From Modicisalibacter radicis (lineage in GTDB: Bacteria; Pseudomonadota; Gammaproteobacteria; Pseudomonadales; Halomonadaceae): a DNA stretch of 64,000 nucleotides. The notes below the pieces were generated by a model. It had not been told where the DNA came from. It saw only the letters and a program-made list of their open reading frames with translations, and did not search any database. The stretch spans positions 1 to 64,000 of the forward strand of contig NZ_CAAHFN010000131.1 of assembly GCF_900961225.1 (NCBI RefSeq). The letters are read 5' to 3'. Below are positions 36,232 to 44,654 of the stretch, piece by piece. A program made the translations under genes and the position numbers. The stretch's first letter is position 1; each line of letters opens with the position of its first letter.

Positions 36232-36953
36232 GAGTGCTGCCCCGGAAAACAGGTGGTCTTGGCCATCAGGTGGTCGTCGAGTGGCAGCAGGCGATCCGCC
36301 ACCTGGCTGCGCACGTCCTCGTCGTGAAAGATGCCGAGCATGGCGGTGCCGCGCGCCTTGGCCTCCTTGATCAGTGCGACCACTTCGGCGCGGTTGGCGG
36401 CATCGAGCGAGGCGGTGGGTTCGTCGAGCAACAGCAGGGGATGCTCGCCGATGAAGCCGCGGGCGATGTTGACGCGCTGCTGTTCACCGCCCGAGAAGGT
36501 GCCGGGCGGTAGTTGCCAGAGCCGTTCCGGCAGGTTGAGGCGGGCCAGCAGCGTCTCGGCCTTGAGACGTGACTCCCGGGCATCGGCGCCGCGCGCCAGC
36601 AATGGCTCCATTACCACCTCGCAGGCCGAGACTCGGGGTACCACGCGCAGGAACTGACTGACATAGCCGATCACGTCACGCCGCAGCGGGTGCCAGGCGT
36701 GAGCGGGGAGTTCGGTCAATTCCAGCGGGCCGTCGCTGAAGTGCAGTTGGATACGGCCGCGCCGGGCCAGGTAGTTGCCGTAGAGCATCTTGAGCAGCGT
36801 GCTCTTGCCGATGCCGCTGCGCCCGGCCAGCACCAGGCATTCGCCGGCTCGCAGTTCGAGCGACAGGTCGTGCATGACTTCCAGGGCGGTACCGCCCTGG
36901 CCATGCAGCACGAATCCCTTGTGCAGATTCTCGACGGTGAGTAAGGCATTCAT
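36228..36953 (-). CDS. phnL: C-P lyase ABC-type subunit PhnL
   Basis: 241 residues from ATG 36951-36953. Walker A GRSGIGKST, signature FSGGEQQRVNIAR, Walker B LLLLDEPTASLD. PhnL works with PhnGHI in coupling phosphonate to ATP-derived ribose triphosphate. A much longer open frame upstream is a shadow of phnK. Confidence 0.95.
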   Translation of the reverse strand: MNALLTVENLHKGFVLHGQGGTALEVMHDLSLELRAGECLVLAGRSGIGKSTLLKMLYGNYLARRGRIQLHFSDGPLELTELPAHAWHPLRRDVIGYVSQFLRVVPRVSACEVVMEPLLARGADARESRLKAETLLARLNLPERLWQLPPGTFSGGEQQRVNIARGFIGEHPLLLLDEPTASLDAANRAEVVALIKEAKARGTAMLGIFHDEDVRSQVADRLLPLDDHLMAKTTCFPGQHS

Positions 36954-36964
36954 GATCGGGCTCC

Positions 36965-37771
36965 TCAGGGGGTCAGCACCGACGACACCAGCAACTGCGT
37001 ATAGGCATGCTGCGGGTCGTCGAGAATCTGATCGGTCAGGCCGGCTTCCACCACCCGGCTGCGGCGCATCACCAGCAGGCGATGCGAGAGCAGGCGCGCC
37101 ACGGCGAGATCGTGGGTGACCAGCACCACCGACAGGCCGAGCTGGCGTACCAGGGTGCGGATCATGTCGAGCAGGCGTGCCTGCACGGAGACGTCGAGTC
37201 CGCCGGTGGGCTCGTCCATGAACACCAGTCGCGGTCGGGTGACCAGGGTGCGGGCGATCTGCAGGCGCTGCTGCATGCCGCCCGAGAAGGTGTGCGGCGC
37301 GTCGTCGATGCGCGCGGGGTCGAGCTCGACCTGACCCATCCAGTCCTGGCCGGTGACACGCAACTGCCCGTAGTGACGCTGGCCCAGGGCCATCAGGCGC
37401 TCGCCGATATTGGCGCCGGCGGACACGTCCATGCGCAGGCCGTCGCGGGGATTCTGCTGGATCAGTCCCCACTCCAGGCGCAGCAGCGCGCGGCGGCGCG
37501 CCTCGCTGATCGCGTAGAGGTCCAGCGTGTCGTCGTTCTCGGGGTAGTAGGTCACATGGCCGGTATCGGGGGCTTCCAGGCCGGCCAGCACCCGCAGCAG
37601 CGTCGACTTGCCGGAGCCGGACTCGCCGACGATGCCCAGCACTTCCCCGGCATGCAGGCGAAAATCGATCGCCTGGCAGCCCTTGTCGGGGCCATAGAGC
37701 CGGCTGACGTCGTGCACATCCAGCAGGGCGGGACGCTCCAGGTCGGGCCTGGAAAGAACGGAACGCTTCAT
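36965..37771 (-). CDS. phnK: C-P lyase ABC-type subunit PhnK
   Basis: 268 residues. Walker A GESGSGKST, signature FSGGMQQRLQIAR, Walker B LVFMDEPTGGLD. It docks on the PhnGHIJ core complex and is needed for phosphonate use in vivo. Overlaps phnJ by 4 bases at its start. Confidence 0.95.
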   Translation of the reverse strand: MKRSVLSRPDLERPALLDVHDVSRLYGPDKGCQAIDFRLHAGEVLGIVGESGSGKSTLLRVLAGLEAPDTGHVTYYPENDDTLDLYAISEARRRALLRLEWGLIQQNPRDGLRMDVSAGANIGERLMALGQRHYGQLRVTGQDWMGQVELDPARIDDAPHTFSGGMQQRLQIARTLVTRPRLVFMDEPTGGLDVSVQARLLDMIRTLVRQLGLSVVLVTHDLAVARLLSHRLLVMRRSRVVEAGLTDQILDDPQHAYTQLLVSSVLTP

Positions 37772-38601
37772 GCCACCTCCCCGCGGCGTGTCAGGCAGTG
37801 ATCGGTATCGGAACAGACGAACATGCGGCTGCCGGCATCGTCGGTGATGACCTCGTCGAGGAAGCTGGTTTCGCTGCCGCACAGCGCGCAGCACTCGTTC
37901 CAGGACTGGATCTCGAAGGGGTGGTCCTCGAAGTCGAGGCTTTCCACCCGGGTATGGGGCGGAATGGCGTAGAGTCGCTTCTCGCGGCCGGCACCGAACA
38001 GCATCAGGGCCTCGTTCATGTGCAGCTTGGGGTTGTCGAACTTGGGGATGGGCGAGGGGTCCATCACGTAGCGATCGTCGACCTTGACCGGGTAGGCATA
38101 GGTGGTGGCGATATGACCGTAGCGGGCGATGTCCTCGTAGAGCTTGACGTGCATCACCCCGTACTCCTCGAGGGCATGCATGAGCCGGGTCTCCTGCTCG
38201 CTGGGTTCGATGAAGCGCAGCGGCTCGGGAATCGGCACCTGGAAGACCAGGATCTGGCCATGGCGCAGCGTCGCTTCGGGGATGCGGTGACGGGTCTGGA
38301 TGACGTCGGCCTGTGCCGTCGCCGTGGTGGTCTCGACTCCGGCAACACGCTGGAAGAAGGCGCGGATGCTGACCGCGTTGGTGGTGTCGTCGGCGCCCTG
38401 GTCGATCACCTTGAGCACGTCGTCGCCGCCCAGGATGCTGGCGGTGAGCTGCATGCCGCCGGTGCCCCAGCCGTAGGGCATGGGCATCTCGCGGCCGCCG
38501 AAGGGTACCTGATAGCCGGGGATCGCCACCGCCTTGAGCAGCGCGCGGCGGATCATGCGCTTGGTCTGTTCGTCCAGGTAGGCGAAGTTGTAGCCGTTCA
38601 C
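37768..38601 (-). CDS. phnJ: C-P lyase radical-SAM catalytic subunit PhnJ
   Basis: 277 residues. The four-cysteine Fe-S pattern seen in E. coli PhnJ (spacings 3, 22 and 6) is present as Cys238, Cys241, Cys263, Cys269. The glycine-rich AIPGYQVPFGGREMP segment near the N-terminus holds the radical-carrying glycine region. It cleaves the carbon-phosphorus bond using SAM, releasing alkane and the cyclic ribose phosphate. Overlaps phnI by 4 bases. Confidence 0.97.
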   Translation of the reverse strand: MNGYNFAYLDEQTKRMIRRALLKAVAIPGYQVPFGGREMPMPYGWGTGGMQLTASILGGDDVLKVIDQGADDTTNAVSIRAFFQRVAGVETTTATAQADVIQTRHRIPEATLRHGQILVFQVPIPEPLRFIEPSEQETRLMHALEEYGVMHVKLYEDIARYGHIATTYAYPVKVDDRYVMDPSPIPKFDNPKLHMNEALMLFGAGREKRLYAIPPHTRVESLDFEDHPFEIQSWNECCALCGSETSFLDEVITDDAGSRMFVCSDTDHCLTRRGEVA

Positions 38602-39695
38602 TGGCTATCCTCCTCGTCGGGTGCCGCTTTCTGGCCTTCCGCATGGGCACGTCGCAGCCGGCGCAGCAGCTCCAGTTCGGATTGAAAATCGACGTAGTGC
38701 GGCAGCTTGAGGTGCGAGACGAAGCCCGAGGCCTCCACGCTGTCGGCATGGGCAAGCACGAACTCGGCCTGCTGGGCCGGGCTGCCGATGGGTTCGCCGA
38801 GTTCCTCGGCACGCAGGGCGCGATCGACCAGTGCCATGGCCATGGTCTTGCGTTCGTTGTGGCCGAAGGCCAGCCCGTAGCCACGCGTGAACTGGGGCGC
38901 GGCCTCGCGGGAGCCGCCGAACTGGTTGATCATCTGGCACTCGCTGACCGGGATTTCGCCGATGCAGACGCACTCGCCGAGTTCCTCGACGAAGATCTCG
39001 ACCTCCACCTGGCCGAGGCGGATCTCGCCGGCGAAGGGATGGTTGCGCCCATAGCCGCGCTGGGTGGAATAGGCCAGCGAGAGCAGGTAGCCCTCGTCGC
39101 CACGCGCCAGCATCTGCAGGCGGGTGGCACGGTCGAGGGGGTAATCCGGCGGGTCGCGGGTGATGTCGCCGGGCTCGAGGCCGTCATCGGTTTCCTGCTC
39201 GATCAGCCCTTCGGCATCGAGCAGTTCGAGGATCTGCGGGCAGTGTTCCAGCGCCTGTTCGGCACGTGCCGGCGTCGCTACCTCGCCCTCGGCCAGTTGC
39301 ATGAAATCCAGCAGTCGGTGGGTATAGTCGTAGGTCGGGCCGAGGATCTGGCCGCCGGGAATATCCTTGTAGGTGGCGCTGATCCGGCGCTCGACGCGCA
39401 TCGCGCTGGTATCGAGCGGTTCGCTCACCGCCAGCCGCGGCAGGGTGGTGCGATAGGCGCGCAGCAGGAACACCGCCTCGATGGTGTCGCCACTGGCCTG
39501 CTTGAGTGCCAGGGCGGCGAGCTCCGGGTCGAACAGCGAGGCCTCGCTCATCACGCGGTCGATGGCCAGGCGAAGCTGCTGCTGGATCTGCGCGACCGAC
39601 AGTTCTGCCAGGTCACGATCGCCACGCCGGCGATCGGCGAGCGACCGATGGGCATTGGCGATCGCCTTTTCGCCGCCTTTCACTGCGACATACAT
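38598..39695 (-). CDS. phnI: C-P lyase core subunit PhnI
   Basis: 365 residues, matching PhnI along its length (MYVAVKGGEKAIANAHRSLADRRRGD start; LAYSTQRGYGRNHPFAGEIR). PhnI acts as a nucleosidase displacing adenine from ATP with the phosphonate. Central part of the PhnGHIJ complex. Overlaps phnH by 16 bases. Confidence 0.97.
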   Translation of the reverse strand: MYVAVKGGEKAIANAHRSLADRRRGDRDLAELSVAQIQQQLRLAIDRVMSEASLFDPELAALALKQASGDTIEAVFLLRAYRTTLPRLAVSEPLDTSAMRVERRISATYKDIPGGQILGPTYDYTHRLLDFMQLAEGEVATPARAEQALEHCPQILELLDAEGLIEQETDDGLEPGDITRDPPDYPLDRATRLQMLARGDEGYLLSLAYSTQRGYGRNHPFAGEIRLGQVEVEIFVEELGECVCIGEIPVSECQMINQFGGSREAAPQFTRGYGLAFGHNERKTMAMALVDRALRAEELGEPIGSPAQQAEFVLAHADSVEASGFVSHLKLPHYVDFQSELELLRRLRRAHAEGQKAAPDEEDSQ

Positions 39696-40297
39696 GGGCG
39701 ATCCTCCGTCAGGCGTTTTTCGATCCGGGTACTGCGGGGAATGGCCGTCAGCCGGGTGTCACAGGTCAGCAGGGCATCGAGGCCCCGGGGAAACCGGGTG
39801 CGATTGCGCGCCAGGCATTCCATCAAGGCCTCGTCATCGCCGACATCGAGCCGGCGCCATCCGGGAATGCCGGGGCCGCTGAGCTGCCACGGGCCGTGAT
39901 CCGCCAGGCGGTCGAGCGCGACAAGCAGGGTCGTGCTGCGGTCGGGATACTCGTCGCTGCCGGTGGCGAAGGCGATGCCTTCGACCAGGGCGGTGGGCGT
40001 GACCAGGGCGAAGTCGGCGCTGGCCGGGTCGTCGGTCAGGCGACAGCCGGCATGGAAGGCGAGCGCTTCGCGCAGCGCCGGCGAGTCGAGCTCGCGAGCG
40101 ATCCAGACGCGGGTGTCGAGATCGCACAGCGTGAGCATCGCGCCCCACAGTGCGGCGCCGATCGGGCCATCTTCCGGCGGGGCGGCGACGTCCAGGAGGT
40201 GCAGCGTGCCGGGTTCCGACATCGCTTGGAGAAGCTGGCGGAACAGCCGCTGGCTATCGTGTACGGGATCGTTCAGGCCGGGCCAGAGCATGCTCAT
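39680..40297 (-). CDS. phnH: C-P lyase core subunit PhnH
   Basis: 205 residues from ATG 40295-40297 (MSMLWPGLNDPVHDSQRLF). GIPGWRRLDV and FPRGLDALLTC match the PhnH fold. Needed for the first, nucleosidase-type step with PhnGIL. ATGA overlap with phnG. Confidence 0.95.
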   Translation of the reverse strand: MSMLWPGLNDPVHDSQRLFRQLLQAMSEPGTLHLLDVAAPPEDGPIGAALWGAMLTLCDLDTRVWIARELDSPALREALAFHAGCRLTDDPASADFALVTPTALVEGIAFATGSDEYPDRSTTLLVALDRLADHGPWQLSGPGIPGWRRLDVGDDEALMECLARNRTRFPRGLDALLTCDTRLTAIPRSTRIEKRLTEDRPCMSQ

Positions 40298-40725
40298 TCC
40301 CCCCTTACCATGGTGAAGAAATCCACGCGGGTCGCGGCGGCGGTGCGTGAGGCCTCGGCGTGGCGGTTGGCGATTTCGTCGGCGAGCGGGGCGATGAGTT
40401 CGCCGTCGATTCGCTCGCGAAGGTCCTCCTGTTGCGCGCAGGCGTCGATGAGTGCGATCAGCTCGGCGTGGCGCAGGTCGCGACCGCGCACCCAGCCGTG
40501 CCCCAGGGCACCGTCCTCCAGCGTCACGCTGGCGCGGGTCAGGGTCATCTCCCCCAGGTTGAAGGCATTGCCGGTGGCGCCCACGCGCCCGCGGACCATG
40601 GCCATGCCGATTTCCGGACCGCGTACGCAGCGATGGGGTCGGGCGATGCCGAGCGCGCTCCAGCGGGGCTCCAGACGCTCGCGGGGTGTCAGCGACAGTA
40701 CCCGCTGACGTTGGGATCGAGTCAT
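40294..40725 (-). CDS. phnG: C-P lyase core subunit PhnG
   Basis: 143 residues from ATG 40723-40725. RPHRCVRGPEIGMAMVRGRVGATGNAFNLGEMTLTR is typical of PhnG. Small helical subunit of the PhnGHIJ complex. Overlaps phnF by 4 bases. Confidence 0.95.
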   Translation of the reverse strand: MTRSQRQRVLSLTPRERLEPRWSALGIARPHRCVRGPEIGMAMVRGRVGATGNAFNLGEMTLTRASVTLEDGALGHGWVRGRDLRHAELIALIDACAQQEDLRERIDGELIAPLADEIANRHAEASRTAAATRVDFFTMVRGE

Positions 40726-41459
40726 TGAGAGACCTCGTCGATGTCGTTGAAATCGATGTGATAGGCGAGTCGGTCGGCGCGGGCCCGGCCGACCGAAATT
40801 TCCACCAGCGTGCCCTCGGCATCGACGTTGTCGCTGGCGAGTTGCAGAAGCGGGGCGTTGAGCGGGCAGTGCAGCAGGCGTGTATCGTCGCGGTTGGCAC
40901 GGTCGGCCTCGATTCGCACACGGCGGCGATACAGGCGCAGGTCGTAGTGCTGCTTGAGCAGCGTCCGGGTCGAGCCGCCGCGGTAACGGTGCGTCCAGTC
41001 CGGCAGGCGGCGATCGTCGAACCAGTGGCGCAGCAACAGCACGGGCGAATCGTCGACATGGCGCAGGGTGTCCACGCACAGCAGCGGTTCGTCGGGACGC
41101 CGGCCGAAGCGCTGGGCGATGGCCTCGGGGGGCACGCACAGGCCCTGCTTCAGGCACTGGGTTCGCGTGGCGATGCCCTGTTCGGCGAGATTCTGGGTGA
41201 CCTTGCTGCCGGCATTGACGGCGTAGTCGAGCCGACGGTCGACGACCTGGGTGCCACGACCCTGATGGCGGGTCACCATGCCCGCGGCGACCAGTTCGTC
41301 CAGCGCCCGGCGAACGGTATGGCGATTGACGTCGAAGCGCCTGGCCAGCGCCGCCTCTGCGGGCAGCAGGTCGCCGGGCCGATAGCTGGCGCGGACCTCG
41401 CGCGCCAGGGTGTCGGCGAGGGTGCGGTAACGCGGTGCCTGGGTGAGTTGTCTAGACAT
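40722..41459 (-). CDS. phnF: Phosphonate operon repressor PhnF (GntR/HutC family)
   Basis: 245 residues. N-terminal winged helix (PGDLLPAEAALARRFDVNRHTVRRALDEL) and a C-terminal UTRA ligand domain (LRHVDDSPVLLLRHWF, GTLVEISVGRARADR). An operator-like palindrome TGTCTAGACA overlaps its start codon and the same sequence sits at the phnC promoter, so it probably represses both sites. GGGAGC precedes the ATG. Confidence 0.93.
   Translation of the reverse strand: MSRQLTQAPRYRTLADTLAREVRASYRPGDLLPAEAALARRFDVNRHTVRRALDELVAAGMVTRHQGRGTQVVDRRLDYAVNAGSKVTQNLAEQGIATRTQCLKQGLCVPPEAIAQRFGRRPDEPLLCVDTLRHVDDSPVLLLRHWFDDRRLPDWTHRYRGGSTRTLLKQHYDLRLYRRRVRIEADRANRDDTRLLHCPLNAPLLQLASDNVDAEGTLVEISVGRARADRLAYHIDFNDIDEVSQ
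41449..41458. promoter_or_regulatory. PhnF-type operator overlapping the phnF start
   Basis: TGTCTAGACA is a perfect palindrome containing GTCTAGAC, which fits the GTNTANAC consensus of HutC-type regulators. It covers two bases of the phnF start codon and the codons after it, so binding would block translation-proximal transcription or an internal promoter. Confidence 0.6.
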
Positions 41460-41488
41460 GTTGCTCCCTGAAAAAGCGCGGCCGACGT

Positions 41489-42283
41489 TCAGATGAAGCG
41501 CTTGCGCACGGTCTGTGAAGCCATGTCCAGCACCGTCACGGCGACGATGATCACCAGCATGATCGTGGCGGTCTCGGTGTACTGGAAACCGCGCATGGTT
41601 TCCCACAGCGACACGCCGATGCCGCCGGCACCGACCATGCCGAGCACCGTGGCCGAGCGGATGTTCGACTCGAAGCGGTAGAGGCTGACCGATATCCACA
41701 GCGGCAGGACCTGGGGGATCAGGCCGAAGACGATCTCCTCGATCCGGCCGGCACCGGTCACCCGGATGCCCTCCATGGGGCCGGCCTCGGTGGCCTCGAC
41801 GGCCTCGGAGAACAGCTTGGCGAGCACGCCGGTGGTGTGGACGAAAAGCGCCAGCGTGCCGGCGAACGGGCCGAGCCCGACGGCGACCACGAACAGCATG
41901 GCGAAGACCAGTTCATTGATGGCGCGGCAGGCATCCATCAGCCGGCGCATTGGCTGGTAGACCCACCAGGGCACGAGGTTGTCGGAGGACAGCAGGCTGC
42001 ACGGGACGGCAAACACGATGGCCAGCAGCGTGCCCCAGATGGCGATCTGTATGGTGACCAGCATCTGGTCGATGTAGTAGCCGAGGTTGGCGAAGCTGGG
42101 CGGCACGAAGTCGTTGGCCAGCGTGGCCATGTTGCCGGCGTTCTCGATCAGCAGCCCCGGCTGCATCTCGGTGCCTTGCCACGCCCAGCCGAGCACGGCC
42201 AGGGCAATGCCCCAACCGGCCAGGTTGAGCCAGCTGCGCTTGCCCGGGGTGCTGGCGGTCATCGAAGGTGTCTGGCTGTTCAT
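41489..42283 (-). CDS. phnE: Phosphonate ABC transporter permease PhnE
   Basis: 264 residues from ATG 42283, preceded by CGGAG. About six membrane helices; the cytoplasmic EAA loop reads EAVEATEAGPMEGIRVTGAG and the C-terminal block GMVGAGGIGVSLWETMRGFQY is typical of PhnE. Forms the channel for PhnC-energised phosphonate import. Confidence 0.95.
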   Translation of the reverse strand: MNSQTPSMTASTPGKRSWLNLAGWGIALAVLGWAWQGTEMQPGLLIENAGNMATLANDFVPPSFANLGYYIDQMLVTIQIAIWGTLLAIVFAVPCSLLSSDNLVPWWVYQPMRRLMDACRAINELVFAMLFVVAVGLGPFAGTLALFVHTTGVLAKLFSEAVEATEAGPMEGIRVTGAGRIEEIVFGLIPQVLPLWISVSLYRFESNIRSATVLGMVGAGGIGVSLWETMRGFQYTETATIMLVIIVAVTVLDMASQTVRKRFI

Positions 42284-42331
42284 GAGGGCTCCGGGCGAAG
42301 GGCGCGTGGCCCTTCGCATCGCTCGCTGGGG

Positions 42332-43363
42332 TTACTGGGTCGCCATGGCCGTGGTGTTTTCGCCGGCTTGCTGTTTTGCGGCTTCGCGGGCCTGCAGGCG
42401 TTCGTCGAGTGACGCCAGCTCGGCATCCAGTTCGGCGAGGCGGGCCTGCCTGTCGTCGGCGTCCAGCGAATCATCCGCGGCCACCTGGGCGCGCTGCTTG
42501 AACAGTTCCAGTTGGCGGATCGGCAGCAACTGATCGTTATCGGACGGATCGAAGTGCGACCACTGCAGCGGGGCGAGCTTCTCCTGCTCTGCCGGTGTGT
42601 CGCCGTAGGCCATGAAGAATTCGCGCATGCGGGTCTTCAGGTCCTCGGGCAGATCCTTGCGCCAGACCAGCGGATCGGATGGAATCAACGGGGATTTCCA
42701 GATTACCTTGAGCTGCTCGGCCTTTTCGGGATGCGCCATCTCGAGGCGCTCCATGCTTTCGGTGTTGAACGTGGCGACGTCGACCTGCTTGTTGGCCACC
42801 GACAGCGCGTTGGTCTCGTGGTTGGAGTTCAGGGTGCGCTTGAAGGCCCGGGTCGGGTCGACGCCATTCTTGGCGAAGATGTAGTAGCCGGGTACCAGGT
42901 ACCCCGAGGTCGAGTTGGGATCGCCATTGCCGAAGGTCAGCTCGGAGGCATTGGCGAGAATCTCGTCGACGCTGTCGTAGGGGCTGTCCTGGTGGACGAT
43001 CATCAGGCTCCAGTAGCCTGGCTGGCCGTTTTCCGGCACGGTCTGGGCGAAGATCTCGCCGTTGGCACGGTCGACCGCTTCCATGGCGGACTTGTTGCCA
43101 TACCAGGCCAGGTCGATCTTGTCGAAGCGCATGGCCTGGATCACCGCGGCGTAGTCGGTGGCGAAGAACGGCTTGACCTCGACGCCGAGCGCTTCGGACA
43201 TGTCGGCCAGGAACGGCTTCCACAGCGGTGCCTGGTTCTGGCTCGATTCCGTGGAGATGATGCCGAAATTGAGCGTGTCGTCGGCAGCCAGGGCCTGCTG
43301 GCCGATCAGGCCAAGGCCGGCTATCAGGGGAAGGGCCATACGGCCAAGGGAACGCATCTTCAT
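42332..43363 (-). CDS. phnD: Phosphonate-binding periplasmic protein PhnD
   Basis: 343 residues with a signal peptide ending near QQALA|ADD. LNFGIISTESSQNQAPLWKPFLADMSEALGVEV and NGDPNSTSGYLVPGYYIFAKNG are PhnD signatures. It captures alkylphosphonates for PhnCE. The C-terminal ~50 residues (from ELFKQRAQVAADD) form an acidic, coiled-coil-like extension. Confidence 0.95.
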   Translation of the reverse strand: MKMRSLGRMALPLIAGLGLIGQQALAADDTLNFGIISTESSQNQAPLWKPFLADMSEALGVEVKPFFATDYAAVIQAMRFDKIDLAWYGNKSAMEAVDRANGEIFAQTVPENGQPGYWSLMIVHQDSPYDSVDEILANASELTFGNGDPNSTSGYLVPGYYIFAKNGVDPTRAFKRTLNSNHETNALSVANKQVDVATFNTESMERLEMAHPEKAEQLKVIWKSPLIPSDPLVWRKDLPEDLKTRMREFFMAYGDTPAEQEKLAPLQWSHFDPSDNDQLLPIRQLELFKQRAQVAADDSLDADDRQARLAELDAELASLDERLQAREAAKQQAGENTTAMATQ

Positions 43364-43436
43364 GTTCGGACTCCGGGGTCGGGGGTGGCGAAGTGTGAGT
43401 TCGGGGTGAATGGCCGGGCAGGCCGTGGCATGACGC

Positions 43437-44267
43437 CTAGCTCGCAGCGGCGCGCAGCGTTGCTGGCTGCACGGGCGTGGCCGATGGCCGGTGGAGCGCG
43501 TTAAGCCCTGCGTTTTCGTAGAGCGTCTGCAGGCGGGCGTCGGTGAGCTGGGCGATCGGGCCGTCGTAGTAAAGGCGGCCCTGCATGAGAGCGATCGCTC
43601 GCTGGCAATATTCGCGGGCGTACTCGACCTGATGCAGGGTAATCACGACGGTGCGACCGTCTTCTTCATTGATGCGCTTGAGCATGTCCATGACTTCTCG
43701 CGCGCTGCGCGGGTCGAGGGAAGCGATCGGCTCGTCGGCGAGAATCAGCTCGGCTTCCTGCATCAGGGCGCGGGCGATGGCGACGCGCTGCATCTGACCG
43801 CCCGAGAGGGTATTGGCGCGCTGGCCGGCGAGCTCCTCGAGGCCGACACGCTTCAGGGCACGCAGGGCCATGGCTCGCTCCTCGACCGAGAATCGACCCA
43901 GCAAAGCCCGCCAGCGCGGCATGCGACCCAGGCGACCCACCAGCACGTTGGTCAGGACACTGAGGCGCCCGGCGAGGTTGAACTGTTGAAAGATATACCC
44001 GGTGCGGCAGCGTTCGGCGCGGCTGGCGCGAACGAGCTTTCCGCCGCGCTGAATGTCGCGCCCCAGTACGTGAATGCAGCTCTCGCCCTGTCGGTTGGCA
44101 CGCGTGAGCCCGACCAGATGACGCATCAGGGTGGATTTGCCCGATCCGGACGGCCCGATGAGTGCCACCCGCTCGCCCTGACGAATCTCGAAGCCGACAT
44201 CCTGCAGGACCGGGTGATGGCCGAACGTCTTGCTGAGCTGTTGTACTGCGATGGTGATCAGCGACAT
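43437..44267 (-). CDS. phnC: Phosphonate ABC transporter ATP-binding protein PhnC
   Basis: 276 residues. Walker A GPSGSGKST, signature LSGGQMQRVAIAR, Walker B LILADEPIASLD. The start has a perfect AAGGAGG. First gene of the 13-gene phn operon, behind a promoter overlapped by a PhnF-type operator. Confidence 0.96.
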   Translation of the reverse strand: MSLITIAVQQLSKTFGHHPVLQDVGFEIRQGERVALIGPSGSGKSTLMRHLVGLTRANRQGESCIHVLGRDIQRGGKLVRASRAERCRTGYIFQQFNLAGRLSVLTNVLVGRLGRMPRWRALLGRFSVEERAMALRALKRVGLEELAGQRANTLSGGQMQRVAIARALMQEAELILADEPIASLDPRSAREVMDMLKRINEEDGRTVVITLHQVEYAREYCQRAIALMQGRLYYDGPIAQLTDARLQTLYENAGLNALHRPSATPVQPATLRAAAS

Positions 44268-44654
44268 AACGCCTCCTTGATCTGTCAGGCGCTAGTCTGG
44301 CGGCGTTATATGAAGAGGGGTTGTCTAGACAATTTCGGTTTGATGAAAAGATGGAGGGCGATTACGTCGAGCCAGTGGCGGCCCCGATTTCATGGGTAAT
44401 GAAAATAACGGGTTACGGAAAATGTTATAAACTTGTTATCCAACTGAAAGCGTCGCGTCATAACCGGGCCGCTGCGAAGCGGTGTCGTGACATTGCCTCC
44501 CTCCCGGATCGTCACGCATCACCCGAGCAGCTTGCCACGTCGAGTTCAATAGCGAGTGATCGGGAAGATGAGGGCCCCGGCTGCTGTGGTAGGCTGGTTT
44601 CATGTCAGCCACGCCGTATCCACCGACCCTCCAGACAAGTGCGCTTGAGCGACC
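44268..44654. other. Divergent intergenic region phnC / rlmA
   Basis: 387 bases without a gene. The phnC side carries the phn promoter and operator (44305-44332). An AT-rich tract at ~44395-44445 (with GTTATAAACTTGTTATCC) could hold the rlmA promoter. I looked for a Pho box (CTGTCAT repeats) and saw no convincing one. Confidence 0.6.
44305..44332 (-). promoter_or_regulatory. phn operon promoter with overlapping PhnF operator
   Basis: On the minus strand, TTGTCT (44332-44327) and TATAAC (44310-44305) are separated by 16 bases and make a sigma70-like promoter upstream of phnC. The perfect 12-base palindrome TTGTCTAGACAA (44321-44332) covers the -35 box and includes GTCTAGAC, identical to the site at the phnF start. 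Binding there would block polymerase. Confidence 0.7.

Noticed and set aside
36954..37472. Upstream extension of phnL
   Set aside because: Shadow of phnK; homology to PhnL begins at the ATG at 36953.
36228..44267. phnO or a second phnE in the phosphonate operon
   Set aside because: All gaps between phn genes are under 75 bases and no extra reading frame fits.
44268..44654. Pho box upstream of phnC
   Set aside because: No pair of CTGTCAT-like 7-mers with 11-base period could be found by eye.
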